NCBI GenBank assembly: GCA_964560135.1
Contig: CAZLKN010000097.1
Span: 1 to 7,745, forward strand
DNA from: CAZLKN01 sp964560135
Lineage (GTDB): Bacteria > Actinomycetota > JAICYB01
Reading direction: 5' to 3'
DNA: 7,745 nucleotides
A program made the position numbers and the translations under genes. Under the pieces are notes generated by a model. That model was given only the letters and a program-made list of their open reading frames with translations. It made no database searches and had not been told where the DNA came from. The first letter of the stretch is position 1. The number at the start of each line of letters is the position of its first letter. Of this stretch, positions 1-5,620 are shown one piece after another.

Positions 1-1697
1 GGGGCCGGGGTGACGACGACCCGGTCGTGGGTGATGTCCTCGATCCGCCACGTGGATGCTCCGAGCACGAAGGTCTCGCCGGGGCGCGACTCGTAGACCA
101 TCTCCTCGTCGAGCTCGCCCACCCGGGTGCCCTCGGGCAGGAAGACGCCGTACAGCCCCCGGTCGGGGATCGTCCCGCCGCTCGTGACGGCGACACTGCG
201 GGCGCCGTCGCGGGCGCGGAGGGTGTCGCTGCGCCGGTCCCACACGATCCGGGGGCGGAGGTTGGCGAACTCCGTGGACGGATACCGTCCGGCGAGCAGG
301 TCGAGGGTGGCCCGTAGGACGTCGTCGGTGAGCTCGGCATAGGGGGCCGAACGCCGGACCACCGCCGCGAGGTCCTCGAGCGTCCACTCGTCCATCGCGC
401 ACATCGCGACGATCTGTTGGGCGAGCACGTCGAGCGGGTTGCGGGGGTAGCGCGTCTCCTCGATCGCCCCCCGGCGCATCCGCTGCACGACGACGGCGGC
501 CTCCACCAGGTCGCCGCGGTACTTCGGGAAGAGCTTGCCGCGGGATGGCTCGTCCACCCGGTGGCCGGCGCGGCCGATGCGCTGCAGCCCGCGTGCCACC
601 GACCCGGGGCTCTCCACCTGGACCACGAGGTCGACGGCACCCATGTCGATCCCGAGCTCCAGCGAGGAGGTCGCCACGAGGGCACGCAGCCGCCCCGCCT
701 TCAGGTCGTCCTCGATGGCCAGACGCTGCTCGCGGGCGAGCGACCCGTGGTGGGCGCGGACGAGGTCCTCCCCGGCGAGCTCGTTGAGTCGCGCGGACAA
801 CCGTTCGGCGAGCCGGCGTGCGTTGCAGAACACGATCGTGGTGCGGTGGGCGCGGATCAGGTCGAGGAGCCGCGGATGGACGGCGGGCCAGATGCTGCGC
901 CTCGTCGGGCCTGCGGTGGCGGGGCCTGAGGCGGGCTCGGGTTCGATCTCCCCGAGCGACCCCATGTCCTCGATCGGGACGATCACCTCGACGTCGAGCT
1001 CTTTGCGGATGCCGGCGTCCACGATCGTCACCGGACGCCAGGCCTCCGGCGTCCGGCCCCCGAGGAACCGGGCGATCTCCTCCAGCGGACGTTGGGTGGC
1101 CGACAGCGCGATGCGCTGGACGGGCTCCCCGCGCAAGTGCTCGAGCCGCTCCAGAGAGAGCGCCAGGTGGGAGCCGCGCTTGGTCGGGGCCACGGCGTGG
1201 ATCTCGTCCACGATCACCGTCTGCACGCCGGCGAGGATGTCGCGCGCCCGGGAGGTCAGCAGCAGGTACAGCGACTCGGGTGTCGTGATCAGGATGTCCG
1301 GCGGGGTGCGCACGAGGGCGCGCCGCTCGCGCTCGGGGGTGTCCCCGGTGCGCATCGCCACCGTCGGTTCCCGGAAGGGTTCGCCGAGCCGCTCCGCGGC
1401 CAGCGCGATGCCGCCGATGGGTGCGCGCAGGTTCTTCTCGACGTCCACGGCGAGCGCCCGGAGCGGTGACACGTACAGCACCCGGACCGAGCGCTCCGGC
1501 GGCTCGGGGTGGCGGCCGATGGTGTCGATGGCCCACAGGAACGCCGCCAGGGTCTTGCCCGACCCCGTGGGGGCCGAGATCAGGGTGTGGTCGCTGCTGG
1601 AGATGGCCGGCCAGCCGCGCTCCTGCGCGGGGGTGGGCCGGTCGAAGGTCGCCGTGAACCACTCCCGGGTGGGGGCGGAGAAGCGCTCGATGCTCAC
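1..1697 (-). CDS. lhr: Lhr-type superfamily 2 DNA helicase, N-terminal part (runs off left edge)
   Basis: The gene is read from a GTG at 1695-1697 down to the window edge: 565 codons with no stop, so the C-terminal part is missing. Family members unwind DNA or DNA-RNA duplexes 3'-to-5' with ATP and act in DNA repair; bacterial long forms are about 1,500 residues. The visible part contains both RecA-like lobes. Motif I is SAPTGSGKT (residues 41-49), Ia SPLRALA (77-83), Ib TTPESL (138-143), II DEIH (164-167) and III SAT (199-201). In lobe 2, motif IV is VFCNARR (289-295), V is TSSLELGID (343-351) and VI is QRIGRAGH (372-379). The winged-helix-like region of the Lhr core should begin after about residue 400. 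The insert at 245-268 is Pro/Glu-rich. The start is supported by a GGCGGAG purine stretch 12 nt upstream, which is rather long spacing; an in-frame GTG 42 bp further upstream has no clear ribosome binding site. The symbol assumes membership of the Lhr family, which motif II (DEIH) and the early Walker A support. Confidence 0.93.
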   Translation of the reverse strand, partial: MSIERFSAPTREWFTATFDRPTPAQERGWPAISSSDHTLISAPTGSGKTLAAFLWAIDTIGRHPEPPERSVRVLYVSPLRALAVDVEKNLRAPIGGIALAAERLGEPFREPTVAMRTGDTPERERRALVRTPPDILITTPESLYLLLTSRARDILAGVQTVIVDEIHAVAPTKRGSHLALSLERLEHLRGEPVQRIALSATQRPLEEIARFLGGRTPEAWRPVTIVDAGIRKELDVEVIVPIEDMGSLGEIEPEPASGPATAGPTRRSIWPAVHPRLLDLIRAHRTTIVFCNARRLAERLSARLNELAGEDLVRAHHGSLAREQRLAIEDDLKAGRLRALVATSSLELGIDMGAVDLVVQVESPGSVARGLQRIGRAGHRVDEPSRGKLFPKYRGDLVEAAVVVQRMRRGAIEETRYPRNPLDVLAQQIVAMCAMDEWTLEDLAAVVRRSAPYAELTDDVLRATLDLLAGRYPSTEFANLRPRIVWDRRSDTLRARDGARSVAVTSGGTIPDRGLYGVFLPEGTRVGELDEEMVYESRPGETFVLGASTWRIEDITHDRVVVTPA

Positions 1698-1758
1698 GGG
1701 GTCACGGTACTCCGCCCCCGCGACGCCCGCCGCCTGCACCCGTGTCCGGGGCTCGCGC

Positions 1759-1777
1759 GCCGGGGGTGTCGCCCGGC
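1759..1777 (-). other. GC-rich hairpin between the HD-GYP gene and lhr
   Basis: A perfect 6-bp inverted repeat (GCCGGG / CCCGGC) with a 7-nt loop begins 4 nt after the TAG of the HD-GYP gene, on the coding side of both minus-strand genes. No T-tract follows it, so it is not a classical intrinsic terminator. It could reduce read-through into lhr or protect the RNA 3' end, or it could be chance in GC-rich DNA. The whole gap between the two genes is 84 bp and shows no convincing -10 element. Confidence 0.3.
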
Positions 1778-1781
1778 CCGG

Positions 1782-2720
1782 CTACGGAGCGCCTGCGACG
1801 GCGTGCTGGCCAGACTTCATCAGATGGTGCAAGCAGGTCTGCGTGGCCTGGCGTCCCACCCCGGCCAGGAAGTGCCGCAGCGACAGCCGGGGGGGACACG
1901 CGAGCGCCCGCCGGAGGCTGGCCGCCCACGTGCGCTGCGTGCCGGGGGCCCGCCCGAGGCGGCCGGCGGCCTCCACGGCGTCGAGACCCAGCGCGGCGGC
2001 GAACAGGGCCTGGAGCTGTGCGGCCCCCAGATCGGCGGCCCGGCCCACGTGTTCGCCGAGCCGGGGGCCGAGCAGATCGATGACCGCGGCGGGCTCGGAC
2101 CCGTCCACGAGCTCCGGTGGCAGGGTCGCCACCACCGACGGCATGAGGCCCGCCAGCTCGGGATCGAACTGCCCTCCGGCCTCGTCCAGGATCACCTCGC
2201 AGGCCGTGTCGGGAACTTGGGCGAGACGGTGCGGACGGGGCGCGGTGAGGGCGGCGAAGGCGTCCGCGACGGCGAGGACGCGGGCGGCGACCGGGATGTC
2301 GGATCCCCGCAGGCCGGCTGGATAGCCCGCGCCGTCCCACCGTTCGTGGTGGGCCAGCGCGCACCGGCTTGCGCCATCGAGCTCGGGCACCTGGCCCAGG
2401 AGCTGTGCCGAGCGGACCGGATGGACGTTGACCACGCTGCGGTCCTCTTCGGTCAGGGGGCCGGGCCGGCCGAGCAGGCCGACCGGGACCTCGAGACTCC
2501 CCAGGTCGTGGAGGAGGAACCCCCAGGCGGTGGGCAGGTCGACCGGTATCCCCGCGGCACCGGCGAGGGCGAACGCGGTGGTGGTGCCCCGGACGCTGTG
2601 AAGGGCAAGCGCCGGCTCACGCAGGGCCATGACGCCCGTGAGCGCCCAGCCCGCCGGACAGGTGTCGGCGATGAGGATCGACAGACCCCCGTGTCGCGGA
2701 TCGTATACGCGCTCGGTCAT
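1782..2720 (-). CDS. HD-GYP domain protein (putative cyclic di-GMP phosphodiesterase or sensor) with possible C-terminal HTH
   Basis: The product is 312 residues. HD-GYP enzymes hydrolyse cyclic di-GMP with a two- or three-metal centre in the cytoplasm. Visible landmarks are HSVR (41-44), HD dyad HDLG (71-74), LGRPGPLT (83-90), third histidine in NVHP (98-101), HHERWDG (124-130), the GYP triad (132-134), LAVADAF (149-155) and GGQFDPEL (182-189). Metal ligands and the GYP loop are thus mostly kept. However, the lysine normally following HDxG is Ser75, and the second Asp of the usual DxFDALT motif is Ala156, so catalysis may be weakened or lost. There is no signal peptide, membrane segment or receiver domain. 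Residues about 236-286 resemble a LuxR-type HTH (see the separate entry). I chose the ATG at 2718-2720 because AAGGAG lies 8 nt upstream; an open extension of 23 codons to 2789 has no such site. The gene is divergent from xerC-whiG and upstream of lhr on the same strand. Family assignment is firm; activity and ligand are unproven. Confidence 0.88.
   Translation of the reverse strand: MTERVYDPRHGGLSILIADTCPAGWALTGVMALREPALALHSVRGTTTAFALAGAAGIPVDLPTAWGFLLHDLGSLEVPVGLLGRPGPLTEEDRSVVNVHPVRSAQLLGQVPELDGASRCALAHHERWDGAGYPAGLRGSDIPVAARVLAVADAFAALTAPRPHRLAQVPDTACEVILDEAGGQFDPELAGLMPSVVATLPPELVDGSEPAAVIDLLGPRLGEHVGRAADLGAAQLQALFAAALGLDAVEAAGRLGRAPGTQRTWAASLRRALACPPRLSLRHFLAGVGRQATQTCLHHLMKSGQHAVAGAP
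1863..2015 (-). other. Possible degenerate LuxR-type helix-turn-helix at the C-terminus of the HD-GYP protein
   Basis: Residues about 236-286 of the HD-GYP protein follow the spacing of a LuxR/FixJ HTH. The segment GLDAVEAAGRLG (245-256) sits where families have GLSNKEIAxxLG. It is followed by T-x-R-T (261-264), LRRAL (269-273) and RLSLRHFLA (278-286). The recognition-helix pattern is poor: the usual SxxTVxxH is here PGTQRTWAAS. This is a pattern match by eye, not a profile hit. If real, the protein would be a one-component regulator that joins an HD-GYP module to DNA binding. If not, the segment is a lineage-specific helical tail. Confidence 0.4.
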
Positions 2721-2850
2721 CCCCCTCGCTCCTTGTGATCGTCTGCCCCGTAGTTTCACCATCGGGTCCGTGAGGCCCCACCTGAACACCTGTTTGGCCG
2801 CATCTCCCAGATTCGGCGACGTGGCCCCTGACCTGTGGTTGCATGGGGGT
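2721..2850. promoter_or_regulatory. Divergent intergenic region between the HD-GYP gene and xerC
   Basis: These 130 bp must hold the start signals for both directions, but I cannot assign a convincing -35/-10 pair to either. On the plus strand TTGTGA (2733-2738) and TAGTTT (2751-2756) are only 12 bp apart, too close for a normal promoter. Two small patterns are visible. CACCTG occurs twice in direct orientation at an 8-bp interval (2779-2784 and 2787-2792). An inverted repeat TGCAT-GGGGGT-ATGCA (2840-2855) covers the xerC start codon. Either could be an operator, or chance. Confidence 0.35.
2729..2734 (-). promoter_or_regulatory. Ribosome binding site that decides the HD-GYP gene start
   Basis: AAGGAG on the minus strand, 8 nt before the ATG at 2718-2720. 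It favours this start over the ATG codons at 2789 and 2762, which lie in the same open frame and have no comparable purine tract. Confidence 0.8.
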
Positions 2851-3774
2851 ATGCATCAGCGCGCCTGGCTGGACGGGTACCTGGCCTACCTGGAGGGCCC
2901 TCGCCGGGCGTCGCCACACACCGTGGCCGCGTACCGGAACGATCTCACCGACTACCTGCGGTTCCTGGAGCGCCTCGACCGGGACGTCGCCACGGTGGAC
3001 CACAAGATGCTGCGGACCTATCTCGCCAACCTCGAGACCCGCGGGCTGCGGAGGACCAGCATCCGGCGCCGGGCCACGGCGGTACGCAGCTTCTACCGCT
3101 TCCTGCACCGCGAGGGGGTGGTCACGTCCAACCCGGCCACGCTGCTGTCCCTTCCCAAGGCGCAGCCACGCCTGCCGAGGGTGCTCAAGCCCGTCGAGGT
3201 CGGACGGATGCTCGATGCGGCCGACCGCCGGACCGCCGCGCAGGAGCCGACGCCGGAGTCCTGGCGCGATCTCGCGTTACTGGAGCTGCTCTACGACTCC
3301 GGCCTGCGCGTGGGCGAAGCCTGCGGGCTGCGGCTCGAGGACCTGGACCTCGCCGCCGGTTGGGTCCGGGTGGAGCAGGGCAAGGGCGGGCGCGATCGCG
3401 TGATACCGCTGGCCGAACCTGCGGTCACGGCGATCGATGCCTACCTCGACCACGGCCGTGCGGCGCTCCTTACCCGGGCCCCCGCACAGACCTCACCCTC
3501 GCCGGTCCTGTTCGTCAACGGCAGGGGGCGCCCGATGACCACCCGCGATGCCCGACGGGTGATCTCCCGGCTCGGTGGCGTGCTCGACGGCCGTCCGATC
3601 TGGCCGCATCTGCTTCGCCACTCCTTCGCCACGCACCTGCTGGAGGGCGGAGCCGACCTGCGGAGCGTCCAGGAGCTGCTCGGCCACGTGGACATCGGCA
3701 GCACACAGGTGTACACCCACGTCACCAGGGAACGGCTCCGCAGCGTGTACGATTCGACCCACCCACGCGCATGA
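2851..3774 (+). CDS. xerC: Tyrosine site-specific recombinase of the XerC/XerD family
   Basis: The product is 307 residues, normal for Xer proteins. These enzymes resolve chromosome dimers at the dif site through a covalent 3'-phosphotyrosine intermediate and work as XerC-XerD heterotetramers. The N-terminal core-binding (SAM-like) domain spans about residues 5-90, with the typical SPHTVAAYRNDL at 21-32. The catalytic domain follows and has the full set: Arg153 (GLRVGEACGL), Lys178 (QGKGGRDR), His253 and Arg256 (HLLRHSFATHLL), His279 (LLGHVDI) and nucleophile Tyr288 (TQVYTHV). Position between other genes and the rpsB cluster matches actinobacterial xerC, as in mycobacteria, so I use that symbol; XerD or a single-Xer system cannot be excluded. 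The ATG at 2851 gives the usual N-terminus, but the only purine tract (GGGGG) ends 1 nt before it. An in-frame GTG at 2821 or TTG at 2839 is therefore possible. whiG starts 10 bp after the stop. Confidence 0.92.
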   Translation: MHQRAWLDGYLAYLEGPRRASPHTVAAYRNDLTDYLRFLERLDRDVATVDHKMLRTYLANLETRGLRRTSIRRRATAVRSFYRFLHREGVVTSNPATLLSLPKAQPRLPRVLKPVEVGRMLDAADRRTAAQEPTPESWRDLALLELLYDSGLRVGEACGLRLEDLDLAAGWVRVEQGKGGRDRVIPLAEPAVTAIDAYLDHGRAALLTRAPAQTSPSPVLFVNGRGRPMTTRDARRVISRLGGVLDGRPIWPHLLRHSFATHLLEGGADLRSVQELLGHVDIGSTQVYTHVTRERLRSVYDSTHPRA

Positions 3775-3777
3775 GGA
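3773..3777 (+). promoter_or_regulatory. whiG ribosome binding site overlapping the xerC stop codon
   Basis: GAGGA begins within the xerC TGA (3772-3774) and lies 7 nt before the GTG at 3785. It fixes the whiG start and makes translational coupling with xerC likely, since ribosomes finishing xerC occupy this site. Confidence 0.78.
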
Positions 3778-3784
3778 CGGTTAC

Positions 3785-4624
3785 GTGAGCACATTGGATC
3801 CGGGCATCGGCGAGCCCAGCGACGGCGCGGAGCACATCGAGCGCCTCTGGGGGGCGTACAAGGGGGAGGGGTCCGCCGAGGCCAGGGAGCGGCTGATCCT
3901 GCACTACTCGCCGCTGGTGAAGTTCGTGGCCGGCCGGGTGGGGGCCGGGTTGCCACCCTCGGTCGAAACCGCCGATCTGGTGTCCTACGGGATCCTCGGC
4001 ATGATCGACGCCATCGAGAAGTTCGACCTGTCCCGCGAGATCAAGTTCGAGACCTATGCCGTCCCACGGATCCGGGGTGCGATCCTCGACGAGCTCCGCG
4101 CCCTCGACTGGGTACCACGGTCGGTGCGCGCCAAGGCCCGCGAGATCGAGCGGGCCATGACCAAGCTCCAGGCCCAGTTCAAGCGGGATCCGACCGAGGA
4201 GGAGCTGGCCGGCGAGCTGAGCATCGATGTCGACGACCTGCAGGACCGCCTGGGGGCGGTCGCTGCGTTGTCCGTTGTGGCTCTGGAGGAGCTGCTCACG
4301 ATCGGCGGTGAGCGGGGTGACACGGTCAGCGTGCTCGATACGCTGGCCGACCCTCTCGTGGAGAAGCCCGGTGAGTCGATGGAGGCCGACGAGAGCCGCC
4401 GTGCGCTGCTCGAGGCGATCGGAGAGCTCCGCGAGCGCGAGCGGATGGTCATCACGCTCTACTATTTCGAGGGCCTGACGCTGGCGAAGATCGGCGGGAT
4501 CCTCGGGGTCACCGAGTCCCGCGTTTCGCAGATTCACTCCAAGGCGGTGCTCTTCCTGCGTTCGCGGCTGACGGGCGCGCCGACCCAGCGGGGGCGCCGT
4601 CCGGCTCGCGGCCCGGCCCGGTAG
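3785..4624 (+). CDS. whiG: RNA polymerase sigma factor of the FliA/WhiG family (sigma-28 type)
   Basis: The product is 279 residues. It directs RNA polymerase to sigma-28-type promoters; in Streptomyces WhiG triggers the switch from aerial hyphae to sporulation, and in motile actinobacteria relatives drive flagellar genes. Region 2 spans about residues 36-105, with ILHYSPLVKFVAGRVG at 38-53 and KFETYAVPRIRGAILDELR (87-105), which includes the -10 recognition helix. Region 3 covers about 110-190, including DWVPRSVRAKAREIERA (108-124) and VVALEELL (164-171). Region 4 covers about 205-262, with LTLAKIGGILGVTESRVSQI (231-250) as the -35-binding HTH. A short basic tail ends the protein. There is no extracytoplasmic or SigA-type region 1. 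Resemblance to Streptomyces WhiG from memory is close through all three regions. It is co-directional with xerC and probably co-transcribed with it. The GTG start is set by GAGGA 7 nt upstream. What it controls here (motility, sporulation or another programme) cannot be read from this window. Confidence 0.93.
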   Translation: MSTLDPGIGEPSDGAEHIERLWGAYKGEGSAEARERLILHYSPLVKFVAGRVGAGLPPSVETADLVSYGILGMIDAIEKFDLSREIKFETYAVPRIRGAILDELRALDWVPRSVRAKAREIERAMTKLQAQFKRDPTEEELAGELSIDVDDLQDRLGAVAALSVVALEELLTIGGERGDTVSVLDTLADPLVEKPGESMEADESRRALLEAIGELRERERMVITLYYFEGLTLAKIGGILGVTESRVSQIHSKAVLFLRSRLTGAPTQRGRRPARGPAR

Positions 4625-4644
4625 GTACGCCGCACCGTCCCTGC

Positions 4645-4653
4645 TGGTAGAAT
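4645..4653 (+). promoter_or_regulatory. Extended -10 promoter of the rpsB operon
   Basis: TGGTAGAAT combines a TG dinucleotide one base upstream with TAGAAT, a strong match to the TANNNT -10 of housekeeping sigma factors. The expected -35 position 17 bp upstream (4625-4630) reads GTACGC, a poor match, which fits an extended -10 promoter. Transcription should start near 4659-4661. It lies 20 bp past the whiG stop and is the only good promoter I see ahead of the ribosomal cluster. Confidence 0.6.
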
Positions 4654-4660
4654 CACGCGG

Positions 4661-4681
4661 CACCCGCTGTACCGGCGGGTG
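4661..4681 (+). promoter_or_regulatory. Stem-loop at the predicted 5' end of the rpsB mRNA
   Basis: A perfect 7-bp inverted repeat, CACCCGC / GCGGGTG, encloses a 7-nt loop (TGTACCG). It begins at or within two bases of the start site predicted from the extended -10. A 5'-terminal hairpin can protect an mRNA from degradation, or may be part of a ribosomal-protein binding site. It could also end transcription from whiG, but no T-tract follows, so that is less likely. Confidence 0.5.
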
Positions 4682-4689
4682 ACTACACA

Positions 4690-4756
4690 CGCCCGGCGAC
4701 TTCCGCAACTTCCGGTGGATGCAGCGGGCCGGGCGCTAGGAGCAACCGGAAGGAGG
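4690..4756 (+). promoter_or_regulatory. Candidate pseudoknot leader controlling rpsB translation
   Basis: Stem 1 is a perfect 8-bp pairing of CGCCCGGC (4690-4697) with GCCGGGCG (4728-4735), enclosing a 30-nt loop. Within the loop, CTTCCGGT (4709-4716) is perfectly complementary to ACCGGAAG (4745-4752), which lies downstream of stem 1 and includes the first bases of the AAGGAGG ribosome binding site (4750-4756). The two stems together form an H-type pseudoknot that would hide part of the binding site. A second, shorter copy, CTTCCG (4700-4705), could pair with the same target. Protein S2 represses its own mRNA in enterobacteria through the rpsB leader, so S2 is a plausible ligand here; that link is inference. 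Confidence 0.5.
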
Positions 4757-4763
4757 GATGCAT

Positions 4764-5588
4764 ATGCCGCCGGTAACCATGCGGCAGCTTCTCGAAGCGG
4801 GTGTCCACTTCGGACACCAGACCCGCCGTTGGAACCCGAAGATGAAGCGGTACATCTTCGCGGAGCGCAACGGCATCTACATCATCGACCTCGAGCAGAC
4901 GCTCGCCCTCGTCGAGGACGCCTACGCGTTCGTACGGGACAAGGCTTCCCAGGGGGGAACCATCCTGTTCGTCGGGACGAAGAAGCAGTGCCAGGATCCT
5001 GTGGAGAAATTCGCCACACAGTGCGGGATGCCGTACGTCAGCACCCGCTGGCTGGGAGGGACCCTCACGAACTTCCAGACGATCAAGGGGCGCATCGACC
5101 GCCTCCAGCAACTCATCGACATGGAGGAGCAGAACCTCTTCGAGACCATGCCGAAGAAGGAGGTCCTCCGGCTGCGCCATGAGCGCGAGAAGCTCGAGAA
5201 GCACCTCTGGGGTGTCCGTGAGATGACCAAGCCCCCGGACGTGGTCTTCGTCATCGACACACGCAAGGAGGCCATCGCCGTCGCCGAGGCCCGCAGGCTC
5301 GGGATCCCCCTCGTGGCCGTGGTGGACACGAACTGTGATCCCGACGAGGTGGATTTCGTGATCCCCGGCAACGACGACGCGATCCGCTCTGCGAACCTGA
5401 TGTGCCGGATCGTTGCGGAGGCCGTGATGGAGGGACGCGCCATGCTGCCCTCCCAGGTCTTCGAGCCGGACGCCGAGGAGGACGAGCCGGAGGTCACCCT
5501 CGAGGAGGAACCCCCGAGCGAAGCCCCCGCCGCCGAGGCCCCCGCTGGTGAGCCGGCCACCGAGACCACGACGTCACCGGACCGCTGA
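4764..5588 (+). CDS. rpsB: 30S ribosomal protein S2
   Basis: The product is 274 residues. S2 is a late-assembling small-subunit protein on the solvent side near the S1/mRNA platform. Family marks are clear. They are the N-terminal MRQLLEAGVHFGHQTRRWNP (6-25), MKRYIFAERNGIYIIDL (27-43), FVGTKKQ (69-75) and TRWLGGTLTNF (94-104). The long coiled-coil insert occupies about 105-150. The C-terminal signature VVDTNCDPDEVDFVIPGNDD (186-205) is intact. After about residue 234 there is an acidic Ala/Pro/Glu-rich tail, common in actinobacterial S2. I start at the second ATG (4764) because AAGGAGG ends 7 nt before it; the ATG at 4758 is only 1 nt from that motif. It is the first gene of the rpsB-tsf-pyrH-frr-cdsA cluster, and its leader carries the promoter and RNA structures listed separately. 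Confidence 0.97.
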   Translation: MPPVTMRQLLEAGVHFGHQTRRWNPKMKRYIFAERNGIYIIDLEQTLALVEDAYAFVRDKASQGGTILFVGTKKQCQDPVEKFATQCGMPYVSTRWLGGTLTNFQTIKGRIDRLQQLIDMEEQNLFETMPKKEVLRLRHEREKLEKHLWGVREMTKPPDVVFVIDTRKEAIAVAEARRLGIPLVAVVDTNCDPDEVDFVIPGNDDAIRSANLMCRIVAEAVMEGRAMLPSQVFEPDAEEDEPEVTLEEEPPSEAPAAEAPAGEPATETTTSPDR

Positions 5589-5620
5589 GCGGGTACCGAC
5601 GAGAGCGAAGGACGAACCAG

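Noticed and set aside
535..2325. A 596-codon open frame on the plus strand
   Set aside because: It is antisense to lhr and the HD-GYP gene, both of which have complete family motifs. Its translation is rich in Arg/Ser/Pro/Ala and matches no family; long antisense frames are expected in high-GC DNA.
2733..2756. TTGTGA...TAGTTT as a plus-strand promoter for xerC
   Set aside because: The spacing is only 12 bp, far from the required 16-18.
2735..2820. A sigma-28 (WhiG-type, TAAA-N15-GCCGATAA) promoter for the HD-GYP gene
   Set aside because: GCCGAATC and GAAA...GACGATCA on the minus strand resemble parts of the consensus, but neither has the partner element at the correct distance.
2629..2850. 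A 74-codon N-terminal extension of xerC
   Set aside because: The extension would overlap the HD-GYP gene start, has no ribosome binding site, and precedes a standard Xer N-terminus at 2851.
4661..4681. Intrinsic terminator after whiG
   Set aside because: The stem is good but no T-tract follows, and it lies downstream of a strong extended -10; a 5' leader hairpin fits better.
3722..4708. A 328-codon open frame on the minus strand opposite whiG
   Set aside because: It lies entirely over whiG and its flanks, has no recognisable domain and no ribosome binding site, and is explained as a shadow of whiG codon bias.
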